A program made the translations under genes and the position numbers. From assembly GCA_003150485.1 (NCBI GenBank), contig QALX01000009.1, positions 192,560 through 251,240 on the forward strand: 58,681 nucleotides of DNA, given 5' to 3'. Origin of the DNA: Clostridiales bacterium (GTDB lineage: Bacteria; Bacillota; Clostridia; Oscillospirales; Oscillospiraceae). Below are positions 33,230-42,281 of the stretch, one piece after another. The notes beneath the pieces are model-generated. The model was not told the DNA's origin. It searched no databases and saw only the letters and a list, made by a program, of their open reading frames with translations. Positions within the stretch are counted from its first letter, which is position 1. Each line of letters opens with the position of its first letter.

Positions 33230-33571
33230 TTACACCAGTTCCAGATAAGCAACCTCAGCGGCGTCGCCGCGGCGGAAACCGATGCGGACAACACGGGTGT
33301 AGCCGCCGTTGCGGTCAGCGTACTTGGGGCCGATCTCATCGAAGAGCTTCTTTGCGGTGTCTTCCTTGGTGATATAGGACAGAGCCTGACGGTAAGCCGC
33401 CAGATCGCCCTTCTTGGCCAGGGTAATCATTTTCTCCGCGATGGACTGGACTTCTTTGGCGCGGGTGACGGTGGTCTTGATTCTGCCGTTTTCCAGCAGA
33501 TCGGTCACCAGCTGCCGCAGCATGGCACGGCGCTGATCGGAAGTCTTACCGAGTTTGCGGTAACCGGGCAT
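33230..33571 (-). CDS. rplQ: 50S ribosomal protein L17
   Basis: A 113-residue L17 (PGYRKLGKTSDQRRAMLR; C-terminal DAAEVAYLELV). It is the last gene of the ribosomal cluster, after rpoA. ATG 33571, with AAGGAG 8 nt upstream, is preferred over a GTG three codons earlier that overlaps the ribosome site. Confidence 0.98.
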   Translation of the reverse strand: MPGYRKLGKTSDQRRAMLRQLVTDLLENGRIKTTVTRAKEVQSIAEKMITLAKKGDLAAYRQALSYITKEDTAKKLFDEIGPKYADRNGGYTRVVRIGFRRGDAAEVAYLELV

Positions 33572-33646
33572 GTGATTCACTCCTTACGAACATTTCGCGA
33601 TGCGAAACGAATTTTCAAAAATACTGTGGTTGGGATTCCTACGGGG

Positions 33647-34597
33647 TCAGTTGTTTTCCTCTCTTGCCAGGGACAGGCCCATCATATTCAGCTTGTTGAT
33701 GACCTCCTCCAGGGACTTACGGCCCAGGTTGCGGACCTTCATCATCTCGTCCTCGGTCTTGGAAATCAGATCTTCCACTGTGTTGATATTGGCCCGCTTC
33801 AGGCAGTTAAAGGAACGGACTGACAGATCCAGCTCCTCAATGGTCATCTCCAGCACCTTGTCTCGCTGGGTCTCCGGCTTCTCCACCACAGTGGAGCGGG
33901 TACCCACGGTATCAGACAGGTCGGTAAACAGGACGAGATGGTCGCAGAGGATCTTGGAGCCCAGAGAGACCGCATCTCGTGCGGAGATGGTGCCGTCCGT
34001 CCAGACCTCCAGGGTCAGCTTGTCGTAGTCTGTCATGTTGCCGACGCGGGTGTTTTCCACGGTGTAGTTCACCCGGTTGACGGGAGAATACAAGGAGTCC
34101 ACCGGAATGACGCCGATGATGGTCTGTTCCGGCTTGTTCCGGTCCGCGGGCACGTAACCCCGGCCGTGGCTGAGGGTCAGCTCCATGTTGAGGTTGGCGT
34201 CTGGGCCCAGGGTGGCGATATGGAGCTCCGGATTGAGGATCTCCACCTCGCCGTCGGACTTGATGTCGCCGGCGGTGACTTCGCCCTCGCCGCTGGCCTG
34301 GATATACACCCGCTTGGTGCCGGTGCAGTGGAGTTTGGCCGTAATGCCTTTTACGTTCAGCACGATCTGAGTCACATCCTCCTTGATACCGGGGATGGTG
34401 CTGAATTCGTGCTGGACGCCGGCAATTTTAATGGTGGTCACAGCGGTGCCGGGCAGGGAACTGAGCAGGATCCGCCGCAGGGCGTTGCCCAGGGTGGTGC
34501 CGTAGCCGTGCTCCAGGGGTTCGACAACATACATGCCGTAGGAACTATCGCCGTTTTTTTCGTTACATTCGATGCGGGGTTTTTCGATTTCAACCAT
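33647..34597 (-). CDS. rpoA: RNA polymerase subunit alpha
   Basis: A 316-residue alpha subunit. The N-terminal dimerisation domain includes LEHGYGTTLGNALRRILLSS; after a linker near residue 235 the C-terminal domain follows (LDLSVRSFNCLKRANINTV, GRKSLEEVINKL), which contacts UP elements and activators. It lies in the standard alpha-operon position between rpsD and rplQ. Confidence 0.98.
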   Translation of the reverse strand: MVEIEKPRIECNEKNGDSSYGMYVVEPLEHGYGTTLGNALRRILLSSLPGTAVTTIKIAGVQHEFSTIPGIKEDVTQIVLNVKGITAKLHCTGTKRVYIQASGEGEVTAGDIKSDGEVEILNPELHIATLGPDANLNMELTLSHGRGYVPADRNKPEQTIIGVIPVDSLYSPVNRVNYTVENTRVGNMTDYDKLTLEVWTDGTISARDAVSLGSKILCDHLVLFTDLSDTVGTRSTVVEKPETQRDKVLEMTIEELDLSVRSFNCLKRANINTVEDLISKTEDEMMKVRNLGRKSLEEVINKLNMMGLSLAREENN

Positions 34598-34678
34598 TAT
34601 TCGTTTTGCCCTCCTAGTCAGTGGTACAAGCAGGTACCTTGGTTAAAACAGCTCACCAATATTGAAGGGGTCTCAGGA

Positions 34679-35281
34679 TTACTTGGAGTACAACTCGACG
34701 ATGAGGTGCTCCTCCACAGGGAAGTCGATATCCGCACGTTCGGGCAGACGAGTGACGGTGCCCTTCAGAGAATCTTTTTCACGCTCAATCCAGCTGGGAA
34801 CGGTGACGGCGATGGCGTCCTCGCCCAGGAAGCGCTTAAACTTGACGGAGGAACGGCTGCGTTCTCTCACTTCGACCACATCGCCCGCCTTGATCAGGTA
34901 GGAGGGGATGTTGCACACTTTACCGTTGACGGTAAAGTGGCCGTGGTTCACCAGCTGACGGGCCTCGCGGCGGGTCATGGCGAAGCCCATGCGGAACACA
35001 ACACTGTCCAGACGGCGCTCCAGGGTGGACAGCAGCACCTCACCGGTGATGCCTTCTGCGGTAGCGGCCTTCTCATAGTAGGCACGGAACTGCTTTTCCA
35101 GGACGCCATAGATAAACTTAACCTTCTGTTTTTCGTTCAGCTGCAGGCCATATTCAGACTGCTTGCGGCGCATCTGACCCTTGGCGTTACGCTCGGTAAC
35201 CTTCTTGGAATAGCCCATGACAGCGGGGGAAATGCCCAGTGCCTTGCAGCGCTTGGCGATGGGCTGCGTATTTCTTGCCAT
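34679..35281 (-). CDS. rpsD: 30S ribosomal protein S4
   Basis: A 200-residue S4 with the S4 RNA-binding domain (RLDSVVFRMGFAMTRREARQ). It is the zinc-free form: the N-terminus (MARNTQPIAKRCKALGISP) lacks the four-Cys knuckle and has the typical spacing of C-minus S4 proteins. In Bacillus, S4 represses its own mRNA; such a control is not visible here. Confidence 0.97.
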   Translation of the reverse strand: MARNTQPIAKRCKALGISPAVMGYSKKVTERNAKGQMRRKQSEYGLQLNEKQKVKFIYGVLEKQFRAYYEKAATAEGITGEVLLSTLERRLDSVVFRMGFAMTRREARQLVNHGHFTVNGKVCNIPSYLIKAGDVVEVRERSRSSVKFKRFLGEDAIAVTVPSWIEREKDSLKGTVTRLPERADIDFPVEEHLIVELYSK

Positions 35282-35304
35282 AGTAATAATCCTCCTTTAT
35301 TTGA

Positions 35305-35697
35305 TCAGACGCGTCTTCTCTTGGGAGGACGGCAGCCATTGTGGGGAACCGGGGTGACGTCTTTGATCATCGTCACTTCCAGACCGGCGGTCTGCAGGGC
35401 GCGGATGGCGGCTTCCCGTCCGGAACCGGGGCCCTTGACGAAGACTTCCACAGTCTTGAGGCCGTGCTCCATTGCGGCCTTAGCGGCGGTCTCCGCTGCG
35501 GTCTGTGCAGCGAAGGGGGTGGACTTTTTGGAGCCACGGAAGCCCATCTCACCGGCGGATGCCCAGCTGATGGCATTGCCCTGGGTGTCGGTAATGGTCA
35601 CCATCGTGTTGTTGAACGAGGAGCGGATATGCACGGCTCCCTTTTCAATATTTTTACGGTCTTTGCGCTTGCGCACGACTCTTTTCTTGTTCGCCAT
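35305..35697 (-). CDS. rpsK: 30S ribosomal protein S11
   Basis: A 130-residue S11 (HIRSSFNNTMVTITDTQGNA; KGPGSGREAAIRALQ; C-terminal PHNGCRPPKRRRV). It lies in standard order between rpsM and rpsD, 14 nt after rpsM. Confidence 0.98.
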   Translation of the reverse strand: MANKKRVVRKRKDRKNIEKGAVHIRSSFNNTMVTITDTQGNAISWASAGEMGFRGSKKSTPFAAQTAAETAAKAAMEHGLKTVEVFVKGPGSGREAAIRALQTAGLEVTMIKDVTPVPHNGCRPPKRRRV

Positions 35698-35711
35698 AGA
35701 ATATCCCTCCT

Positions 35712-36080
35712 TTACTTCTTCTTGTTCGCCATGGTCTTACGCGGACCCTTACGGGTACGGGCGTTGTTCTTGGAGCTCTGGCCCCGGACGGGCAGGCCCT
35801 TACGATGACGGCTGCCGCGATAGGAGCCGATCTCGATGAGGCGCTTGATGTCCATAGCTACGTTACGGCGCAGGTCGCCTTCCACGATATAGTCGTTGTG
35901 GATGCAGTCACGGAGGGCTGCTTCGTCTGCTTCGCTCAGGTCCCGTACACGGGTGTTGGGGTCGATCCCGGTGGTATCCAGAATCTTCTTTGCGCTGGTG
36001 CGGCCGATACCATAGATATAGGTCAGGCCGATCTCGATGCGCTTATCCTTGGGCAGGTCAATGCCAGCAATACGTGCCAT
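35712..36080 (-). CDS. rpsM: 30S ribosomal protein S13
   Basis: A 122-residue S13 (ARIAGIDLPKDKRIEIGLTY; the RNA-contact tail RGQSSKNNARTRKGP). It is 19 nt after rpmJ and 14 nt before rpsK. Confidence 0.98.
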   Translation of the reverse strand: MARIAGIDLPKDKRIEIGLTYIYGIGRTSAKKILDTTGIDPNTRVRDLSEADEAALRDCIHNDYIVEGDLRRNVAMDIKRLIEIGSYRGSRHRKGLPVRGQSSKNNARTRKGPRKTMANKKK

Positions 36081-36099
36081 AAATCAATACACCTCCTTG

Positions 36100-36213
36100 T
36101 TAACCTTGTCTCTGTTTATGCTTGGGATTTTCGCAAATCACCATAACTCTGCCCTTGCGCTTAATGATCTTGCACTTTTCGCACATGGGCTTCACGGACG
36201 GTCTTACTTTCAT
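36100..36213 (-). CDS. rpmJ: 50S ribosomal protein L36
   Basis: A 37-residue L36 (MKVRPSVKPMCEKCKIIKRK). It is the zinc-binding form, with C11-x2-C14-x12-C27-x4-H32. It lies in the expected place between infA and rpsM, and AGGAGG precedes the start. Confidence 0.97.
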   Translation of the reverse strand: MKVRPSVKPMCEKCKIIKRKGRVMVICENPKHKQRQG

Positions 36214-36297
36214 CGTTTTACCTCCTGTTTTGCTGCGCGGAGTGTTCCCTTGTCCAGAGGGCTTGCTCCGCGTCCCCGGGTCTGTGCTGTGCCCGGG

Positions 36298-36516
36298 TTA
36301 CTTGCTTCTCCAGGTGATCCGGCCGCGGGTCAGATCATAAGGGGACATCTGGACTGTCACCTTATCTCCCGGGAGGATCCTGATATAGTTCATTCTGAGT
36401 TTGCCAGAAATATGGGCCAGGATGGTGTGGCCTTTTCCGATGTCTACCAGAAAAGTGGTGTTGGGCAGTGCCTCTTTCACGACACCCTCCAGTTCAATCA
36501 TATCTTCTTTCGACAA
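36298..36516 (-). CDS. infA: Translation initiation factor IF-1
   Basis: A 72-residue OB-fold factor (EDMIELEGVVKEALPNTTF; ISGKLRMNYIRILPGDKV). The start is TTG at 36516: AAGGAGG lies 8 nt upstream and the conserved N-terminus SKEDMIE follows at once. The upstream KOW gene overlaps its 5' end by 19 nt, so coupling is likely. Confidence 0.96.
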   Translation of the reverse strand: MSKEDMIELEGVVKEALPNTTFLVDIGKGHTILAHISGKLRMNYIRILPGDKVTVQMSPYDLTRGRITWRSK

Positions 36517-36806
36517 GAGCTTTGCCTCCTTCGGTCAGGATCTGATACGCGGAAGGCCGCCAATGCCTGGCGCAGGGCGCGGTCGGTCACTGGCTCGCCT
36601 CTCTGCAATCGTGCGATTGCCGGATGTGCGCTGGTTCCTACGCCGCGGACATGCTTCATCCGCTTTCGCTTGGGCGCGTCCAGCTTTCTCTCCTTTCCGT
36701 CCGCCAACAGCAGGAAATCCCCTTCGGCGCCAATGACGCAGAACAGGTTCCCCTTGTCGTGTCCGGCCAGGGAGAGAACGATTTCGTAGGGTTGAACACT
36801 TGCCAT
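36498..36806 (-). CDS. KOW-domain RNA-binding protein
   Basis: A 102-residue protein with an N-terminal KOW/SH3-like domain related to L14e/YlxR-like RNA binders (GHDKGNLFCVIGAEGDFLLL, then DGKERKLDAPKRKRMKH). This protein sits between map and infA in many Firmicutes and is presumed to act in translation. The C-terminal third is basic and probably disordered. It overlaps infA by 19 nt. Confidence 0.85.
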   Translation of the reverse strand: MASVQPYEIVLSLAGHDKGNLFCVIGAEGDFLLLADGKERKLDAPKRKRMKHVRGVGTSAHPAIARLQRGEPVTDRALRQALAAFRVSDPDRRRQSSCRKKI

Positions 36807-36807
36807 A

Positions 36808-37617
36808 TCAATCTCCGCACTGGGTGAGAATCTCAGGTTCTCCGTCGGTGATGAGAATGGTATTTTCGTAGTGGGCGGCGTACTTGCCGTCTGCGGTCTT
36901 CACGGTCCAGCCGTCGGGCAGCTGGCGGATGTGTACGGTCCCCGCGTTGACCATGGGCTCCACCGCGATGGTCATGTTTTTGACCAGCCGCGGATCGCCC
37001 CCCAGCCGGCGGGTCATCACATAGTTGGGCACCTCAGGGGCCTCGTGCATCTGAGCGCCCACACCGTGGCCCACGTACTCCCGGACAACCGAGAACCCGT
37101 TGGCTTCCACGTAGGTCTGCACGCCCCGGGAGATGTCGGAGATCCGCTTGCCGGGCAGGGCATGCTTGATGCCCTCCCAGAAGCTCTGCTCCGTCACGGC
37201 GATGAGCCGCCGGGCCTCCTCGTCCACCTGCCCCACCGGGAAGGTACCGGCGCAGTCGCCGTGGTACCCGCCGATGGGCAGCTTGGTCTTGGGGTCGATG
37301 CCCTCAAAGCCCACGCAGGCACCCACGTCAATGGAGACGATGTCCCCTTCCTCCAACCGGCGCTTCCCGGGGATGCCGTGGATTACCTCGTCGTTGACCG
37401 AGATACAGGCGGTACCGGGAAAACCGTACAGGTGGAGAAAGGAGGGATAACCGCCATGCTTGATGATAAAGCTGTGCATGGCGTGGTCCAGCTCCCCGGT
37501 GGTGATGCCAGGCCGCACCAGAGAGGCGCCGTAGGCCCGGGCCTGGGCGGTGAGCCGCCCGGCCTTCCGCATCAGCTCCACCTGGCGGTCGGATTTGATG
37601 ACGATGCGCTGTGCCAT
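36808..37617 (-). CDS. map: Methionine aminopeptidase, type I
   Basis: A 269-residue enzyme that removes the initiator Met. The metal ligands lie in DIVSIDVGACVGFEG, DCAGTF, GHGVGAQMHEAP and the late Glu residues (TIAVEPMV; HYENTILI). It lacks the N-terminal zinc/SH3 extension, so it is the short type Ia form. The start abuts adk (stop and start adjacent). Confidence 0.97.
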   Translation of the reverse strand: MAQRIVIKSDRQVELMRKAGRLTAQARAYGASLVRPGITTGELDHAMHSFIIKHGGYPSFLHLYGFPGTACISVNDEVIHGIPGKRRLEEGDIVSIDVGACVGFEGIDPKTKLPIGGYHGDCAGTFPVGQVDEEARRLIAVTEQSFWEGIKHALPGKRISDISRGVQTYVEANGFSVVREYVGHGVGAQMHEAPEVPNYVMTRRLGGDPRLVKNMTIAVEPMVNAGTVHIRQLPDGWTVKTADGKYAAHYENTILITDGEPEILTQCGD

Positions 37618-38250
37618 TTAGACACCAAGCGCTTCCATGATGGCCTGGTTGGTGGCCTCGATGCTGCCCTTGTTCTCCACCAGCTTCAGGACGCCCCGGG
37701 TTTCATAGAAGCCCTTCAGGGGTTCGGTCTCCTTGTGGTAGGTGGCCAGCCGGTCCTTGACGGTCTCCGGCTTGTCGTCCTTGCGGATGGTCAGCTCCTT
37801 GCCGCACTGGTCGCAGATCCCTTTCTGTTTGGGGGGATTTGCCACCACGTGGTAGGTCGCGCCGCAGGCCAGGCAGGTGCGCCGGCCAGTCATGCGCTGC
37901 TCCACTTCTTCATCGGTGACCTCCAGGGAGATCACGTTGTCGAACTGGATGCCGGCAGCTTCCAGGGCCTCGGCCTGAGCGATGGTGCGGGGCACGCCGT
38001 CCAGGATGAAGCCGCCCTTGCAGTCGGCCTCAGCCAGGCGCTCGGTGATGACGCCGATAATGACTTCATCGGGTACCAGCTTGCCGGCGTCCATATATTC
38101 CTTGGCCTTCAGACCCACGGGGGTGCCGTTCTTTACGGCGGCCCGCAGGATGTTGCCGGTGGAAATCGTGGGGATGTTCAGCTTTTTGCTGATGATTTCG
38201 GCCTGGGTGCCTTTGCCGGCACCGGGGGCCCCTAACAGGATCAGTTTCAT
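37618..38250 (-). CDS. adk: Adenylate kinase
   Basis: A 210-residue kinase (AMP + ATP to 2 ADP). The P-loop is GAPGAGKGTQ (residues 7-16), and FILDGVPRTIAQAEAL is the NMP-site region. The LID domain carries four zinc-binding cysteines (CLACG and CDQCG), typical of Gram-positives. It is in its usual Firmicutes place between secY and map. Confidence 0.98.
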   Translation of the reverse strand: MKLILLGAPGAGKGTQAEIISKKLNIPTISTGNILRAAVKNGTPVGLKAKEYMDAGKLVPDEVIIGVITERLAEADCKGGFILDGVPRTIAQAEALEAAGIQFDNVISLEVTDEEVEQRMTGRRTCLACGATYHVVANPPKQKGICDQCGKELTIRKDDKPETVKDRLATYHKETEPLKGFYETRGVLKLVENKGSIEATNQAIMEALGV

Positions 38251-38264
38251 TCGAATACTCCTCC

Positions 38265-39566
38265 TCAGTCTAGGAATCCCTTGTACTGTTTCATCATCAT
38301 GGTTGCTTCCAGGGACTTCTGGGTGTCCAGGGCCACGGAGACCACGATGAGGACCGAAGTTCCCCCGATGGCCAGAGCGCTGATGTTGAAGATGGCGCCG
38401 GTGACGATGGGCAGGATGGCCACGATGGCCAGGTAAATCGCGCCGAACATGGTGATCCGGTTGAGGATCTTCCGCAGGAAGTCAGCCGTGGGACGGCCGG
38501 CACGGTACCCTGGAATGAAGCCGCCCTGCTTCTTCAGGTTGTTAGACACCTCCACCGGATTGAACTGGATGGTGGCGTAGAAGTAGCTGAAGCCCACGAT
38601 CAGCAGCGCGTAGACAACGCAGTAAACGACGCTGGTGGTGTCGAACAGCCGCATAAAGGTGCTGTCCGCCAGGCTGGGCACAAAGGCGGCGATGGTGGCC
38701 GGGATGGACGCGATGGTCTGGGCGAAGATGATGGGCATGACGCCGGACATATTCACCTTGATGGGAATGGTCGTGGACTGGCCGCCGTACATCTTCCGGC
38801 CCACCACGCGCTTGGCGTACTGGACGGGAATCTTCCGCTCCGACAGGGAGATAAAGACGATAAACACCAGGATCAGGCACATGCCGATGAGAAACACCGG
38901 GATGAGCGCCGGGTGGAGTACGATGGCGTTGTCACCGCTGACATCGTTCGCCCAGTTTTTCGCGCCGGTGTACATATAGAACACCGCGCTGGGCAGCCGG
39001 GAGATGATGCCTGCGAACAGCAGAATAGAGATGCCGTTGCCCACACCGTGTTCCGTGATCTGTTCCCCCATCCACATGACGAAGACGGAGCCCGCCGTAA
39101 AGGTGGCGACGATGACGACAGCCGCCCAGACGGAGGTGTTGGACAGGAAACCATTGGTGCGGATCAGCATATAGTAGCCGAAGCCCTGGAGCAGACCCAG
39201 AGCCAGGGTGCTGTAACGGGTGATAGATTCGAGCTTGCGCTTTCCCGCTTCGCCGCCGTCCCGCTGCATCCGCTCCAGGGCAGGGATGGCAACGGTGAGC
39301 AGCTGTATGATAATGGACGCGTTGATATACGGCTGGATGGACAGGGCCAGCATGGTAGCCTGCCCGAAGGACCCGCCGGACATCACGTTCATCAGCCCCA
39401 GGATGCTGCTGCTGGCCGCATTGAAGTAGCCCTGCAATGCAGTGGTGTCGATGAACGGTACCGGGATGTTGTTGCCAAGCCGGAAGATGATCAAGATGAA
39501 CGCAACAAACAGAAGTTTTTTCCGCAGTTCTGGAACCTTCCATGCTTTGCGAATGGTCTCGATCAA
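38265..39566 (-). CDS. secY: Preprotein translocase subunit SecY
   Basis: A 433-residue protein with ten transmembrane helices, the central pore of the Sec translocon. Typical motifs are visible: IPVPFIDT near the plug, GGSFGQATMLALSIQPYINA, and EKIPVQYAKRVVGRK-like SERKIPVQYAKRVVGR. It starts 1 nt before the rplO stop region, within the spc operon. Confidence 0.98.
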   Translation of the reverse strand: MIETIRKAWKVPELRKKLLFVAFILIIFRLGNNIPVPFIDTTALQGYFNAASSSILGLMNVMSGGSFGQATMLALSIQPYINASIIIQLLTVAIPALERMQRDGGEAGKRKLESITRYSTLALGLLQGFGYYMLIRTNGFLSNTSVWAAVVIVATFTAGSVFVMWMGEQITEHGVGNGISILLFAGIISRLPSAVFYMYTGAKNWANDVSGDNAIVLHPALIPVFLIGMCLILVFIVFISLSERKIPVQYAKRVVGRKMYGGQSTTIPIKVNMSGVMPIIFAQTIASIPATIAAFVPSLADSTFMRLFDTTSVVYCVVYALLIVGFSYFYATIQFNPVEVSNNLKKQGGFIPGYRAGRPTADFLRKILNRITMFGAIYLAIVAILPIVTGAIFNISALAIGGTSVLIVVSVALDTQKSLEATMMMKQYKGFLD

Positions 39567-40007
39567 TTAGATCACCTCAGCCTTTCCTCCAGCTGCTTCA
39601 ATTTTTTCCTTGGCGGAAGCGGAGAAGGCGGTTGCCTGGACCGTGAGTTTCTTGGTCACCTCTCCGTTGCCCAGGACCTTGACGCCGTACTTGCACTTGG
39701 TCAGCACGCCGGAGTCCAGCAGTGCCTGCAGGTTGACGGTGGCGCCGTCCTCAAACCGGTTCAGGTCGGAGACGTTGATGGCAGTCAGGGGCTTTGCGAA
39801 GATGTTGTTAAAGCCGCGCTTGGGCAGGCGCCGTGCCAGAGGCATCTGGCCGCCTTCGAAGCCGATGCGGACGCCGCCGCCGGAGCGGGCCTTCTGGCCC
39901 TTGTGACCGCGGCCGGCGGTCTTGCCGTTGCCGGAGCCGGAGCCACGGCCCTTGCGCTTGGCTTCCTGGGTGGAGCCGGGAGCGGGAGACAGGTTATGAA
40001 GTTCCAT
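39567..40007 (-). CDS. rplO: 50S ribosomal protein L15
   Basis: A 146-residue L15 with the Gly/Arg-rich N-terminus (KRKGRGSGSGNGKTAGRGHK) and the C-terminal segment LTVQATAFSASAKEKIEAAG. Directly adjacent to secY. Confidence 0.98.
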   Translation of the reverse strand: MELHNLSPAPGSTQEAKRKGRGSGSGNGKTAGRGHKGQKARSGGGVRIGFEGGQMPLARRLPKRGFNNIFAKPLTAINVSDLNRFEDGATVNLQALLDSGVLTKCKYGVKVLGNGEVTKKLTVQATAFSASAKEKIEAAGGKAEVI

Positions 40008-40021
40008 GGATCAGTCCCTCC

Positions 40022-40204
40022 TTACTGCTCTTCGGTGACCTGAACCAGGTAACCGATCTTGGCGAGCTTGCCGCGGGTGCAGGGGTTGTCGGGCTGAACG
40101 GTGGAGTCACCGATCTTCTTCAGGCCCAGGGCTGCGGCGTTCGCCTTATGCTTCTGGATTCTGCCGTTGAGGCTCTTGACGAGCGTGATTTTCAGATTTG
40201 CCAT
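40022..40204 (-). CDS. rpmD: 50S ribosomal protein L30
   Basis: A 60-residue L30 (LKITLVKSLNGRIQKHKANA; the DNPCTRGKLAKIGYLV end). Between rpsE and rplO as usual. Confidence 0.97.
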   Translation of the reverse strand: MANLKITLVKSLNGRIQKHKANAAALGLKKIGDSTVQPDNPCTRGKLAKIGYLVQVTEEQ

Positions 40205-40222
40205 TTTCTTCGTCCGACCTCC

Positions 40223-40717
40223 TTACAGATCTTCCACGGCCTTGCCGCGGGTCTTGGCCACCTGTTCGGGGGTGCGCAGGCTCATCAGGCCCTCAAAGGT
40301 AGCGTGAACCACGTTCTGGGGGTTGTGGGAGCGCAGGCACTTGGTACGGATGTCCTTGATTCCGGCCGCTTCCATGACGGCACGGACGGGGCCGCCGGCG
40401 ATAACGCCGGTACCGTCGGGAGCGGGCTTCATCAGCACGCGGCCGGCGGAGAACTCACCGATGACTTCGTGGGGGATGGTGGTCCCGGACATTGCCACGG
40501 TAATCATATTCTTCTTGGCATCTTCGATACCCTTGCGGATGGCTTCCGGGACTTCGGATGCCTTGCCGAGGCCGAAACCGACCTTGCCCTTGCCGTCTCC
40601 CACGACCATCAGGACGGAGAACTTCATGACACGGCCGCCCTTGACAGTCTTGCTGACGCGGTTCAGATAGACCAGTTTCTCGATATATTCGCTGGCCGGT
40701 TTTTCATATCTGGGCAT
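40223..40717 (-). CDS. rpsE: 30S ribosomal protein S5
   Basis: A 164-residue S5: N-terminal double-stranded RNA-binding domain (EKLVYLNRVSKTVKGGRVMK) and the C-terminal segment AGGPVRAVMEAAGIKDI. Standard spc position. Confidence 0.98.
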   Translation of the reverse strand: MPRYEKPASEYIEKLVYLNRVSKTVKGGRVMKFSVLMVVGDGKGKVGFGLGKASEVPEAIRKGIEDAKKNMITVAMSGTTIPHEVIGEFSAGRVLMKPAPDGTGVIAGGPVRAVMEAAGIKDIRTKCLRSHNPQNVVHATFEGLMSLRTPEQVAKTRGKAVEDL

Positions 40718-40735
40718 ATTCTCTCCTCCTCCTGA

Positions 40736-41095
40736 TTAGAACTGCAGGCCGCCCTCACGGGCGCCCTCTGCCAGAGCCTGGACACGGCCATGATAGATAT
40801 AGCCGCCGCGGTCAAAGACCACGTTCTCGATGCCCTTGGCCTTGGCACGCTCGGCCACCATCTGGCCGACCTTCTTTGCAACGGCCTTCTTGTCGCCGTC
40901 GCACTCGAAGCCCTTTTCCAGGGAGGATGCAGCCACCAGGGTGCTGCCGTTCACATCGTCGATGATCTGGGCATAGATGTTGGTTTCGCTGCGGAATACA
41001 TTCAGGCGGGGTCTCTCGGGCGTGCCGGAGATCTTGCCGCGCACTCTCTTATGGCGCTTGAGCCGCTGAGCGTTGGTATTGGGTCTGTTAATCAT
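40736..41095 (-). CDS. rplR: 50S ribosomal protein L18
   Basis: A 119-residue L18 that binds 5S rRNA (KRHKRVRGKISGTPERPRL; DRGGYIYHGRVQALAEGARE). Standard spc position. Confidence 0.98.
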   Translation of the reverse strand: MINRPNTNAQRLKRHKRVRGKISGTPERPRLNVFRSETNIYAQIIDDVNGSTLVAASSLEKGFECDGDKKAVAKKVGQMVAERAKAKGIENVVFDRGGYIYHGRVQALAEGAREGGLQF

Positions 41096-41111
41096 TTAGG
41101 CACACCTCCTT

Positions 41112-41657
41112 TTACTTTTTGGCGCCGGTCTTGCCTTCCTTACGGCGGATCACTTCATCAGCATACTTGATGCCCTTGCCCTTGTAGGGTTCGGGAGGAC
41201 GCTTGCCGCGGACGACTGCTGCGAACTGACCGACCTGCTGCTTGTCGCAGCCCTTGATCAGGATCTTGTTGGGCTCGGGCACTTCGATGGTGATACCCTC
41301 TTCCTCTTCCATCACGACGGGATGGGAGTAGCCGATGTTCATCACCAGCTTCTTGCCCTCTTTGGCCACACGGTAACCGATACCGTTGACCTGGAGCTCC
41401 TTGGTGAAGCCTTCGCTGACGCCCACGACCATGCCGTTGAGGACGCTGCGGACCGTGCCGTGCATGGCGCGGGTGGCCTTGTCGTCGCTGGGACGGGTGC
41501 AGAGGATCTCATTGCCCTCCTGGGCGATGGTGATGATCGGGGAGAAGGTGTGGGTCAGGGTACCCTTGGGGCCCTTGACGGTGACGGTGTTGCCGGCCTC
41601 AACCTTGACTTCCACTCCGGCGGGGACGGTAATAGGCATTCTGCCAACTCGAGACAT
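41112..41657 (-). CDS. rplF: 50S ribosomal protein L6
   Basis: A 181-residue L6 (SRVGRMPITVPAGVEV; the RGKRPPEPYKGKGIKYADE end). Standard spc position between rpsH and rplR. Confidence 0.98.
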   Translation of the reverse strand: MSRVGRMPITVPAGVEVKVEAGNTVTVKGPKGTLTHTFSPIITIAQEGNEILCTRPSDDKATRAMHGTVRSVLNGMVVGVSEGFTKELQVNGIGYRVAKEGKKLVMNIGYSHPVVMEEEEGITIEVPEPNKILIKGCDKQQVGQFAAVVRGKRPPEPYKGKGIKYADEVIRRKEGKTGAKK

Positions 41658-41669
41658 GTTGTTACCTCC

Positions 41670-42065
41670 TTACCATACAAACGCCAGGACTTCACCGCCG
41701 ACGTGCGCAGTCCGTGCTGCCTTGTCGGTCATGACGCCCTTGGAAGTGGATACGATCGCGATGCCCAGGCCGCGCAGGACCTTGGGCAGTTCGTCCGCGC
41801 CGGCGTAGACACGCAGGCCGGGCTTAGAGACACGGCGCAGACCGGACAGGGCCTTCTCGTTGCCGTTGTACTTCAGGGTGATGCGGATGACGCCCTGGGT
41901 GCCGTCGTCGATGAGCTGGTAGTTCTTGATATAACCTTCGTCCAGCAGGATCTTGGCGATGGCCTTCTTCATGTTGGAAGCGGGGACATCAACGGTGCTG
42001 TGCTTGGCGGAATTCGCGTTGCGGATTCGGGTCAGCATATCAGCAATGGGATCTGTGATGTGCAT
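41670..42065 (-). CDS. rpsH: 30S ribosomal protein S8
   Basis: A 131-residue S8 (DPIADMLTRIRNANSAKH; VSTSKGVMTDKAARTAHVGG). In E. coli, S8 represses the spc operon. Here the gene is separated from rpsN by an unusual 216-bp GC-rich spacer. Confidence 0.98.
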   Translation of the reverse strand: MHITDPIADMLTRIRNANSAKHSTVDVPASNMKKAIAKILLDEGYIKNYQLIDDGTQGVIRITLKYNGNEKALSGLRRVSKPGLRVYAGADELPKVLRGLGIAIVSTSKGVMTDKAARTAHVGGEVLAFVW

Positions 42066-42281
42066 AATGGACCTCCTTAAAGATAAGGTTACAGGCAGTT
42101 TTCGCCTGTCGAAGCGTCAGAGTATCAGGGGAACGCTCACCGAAAGCGGCCAGGTATTCCCGTGACTGCTGACGCCGCGGTACAGGGTTTGGCGGAAGGG
42201 GCCGGGCGCCGCGGATTCTCTCGCCCTGCGGCGCCGGACCTTTCCAGGCGGCTCCGCCGCCAAAGGCGCAGCTGGCGCGAA
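42066..42281 (-). other. GC-rich hairpin spacer inside the spc operon
   Basis: No gene fits in this gap between rpsN and rpsH. Hairpins visible: ACAGGC/GCCTGT (42091-42109), a long CCGGGCGCCGC/GCGGCGCCGG pair (about 42202-42235), and GGCGGC-tcc-GCCGCC (42246-42260). The other gaps of the cluster are mostly under 25 bp. It could be a processing or regulatory site, or an inserted repeat unit. Confidence 0.5.
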
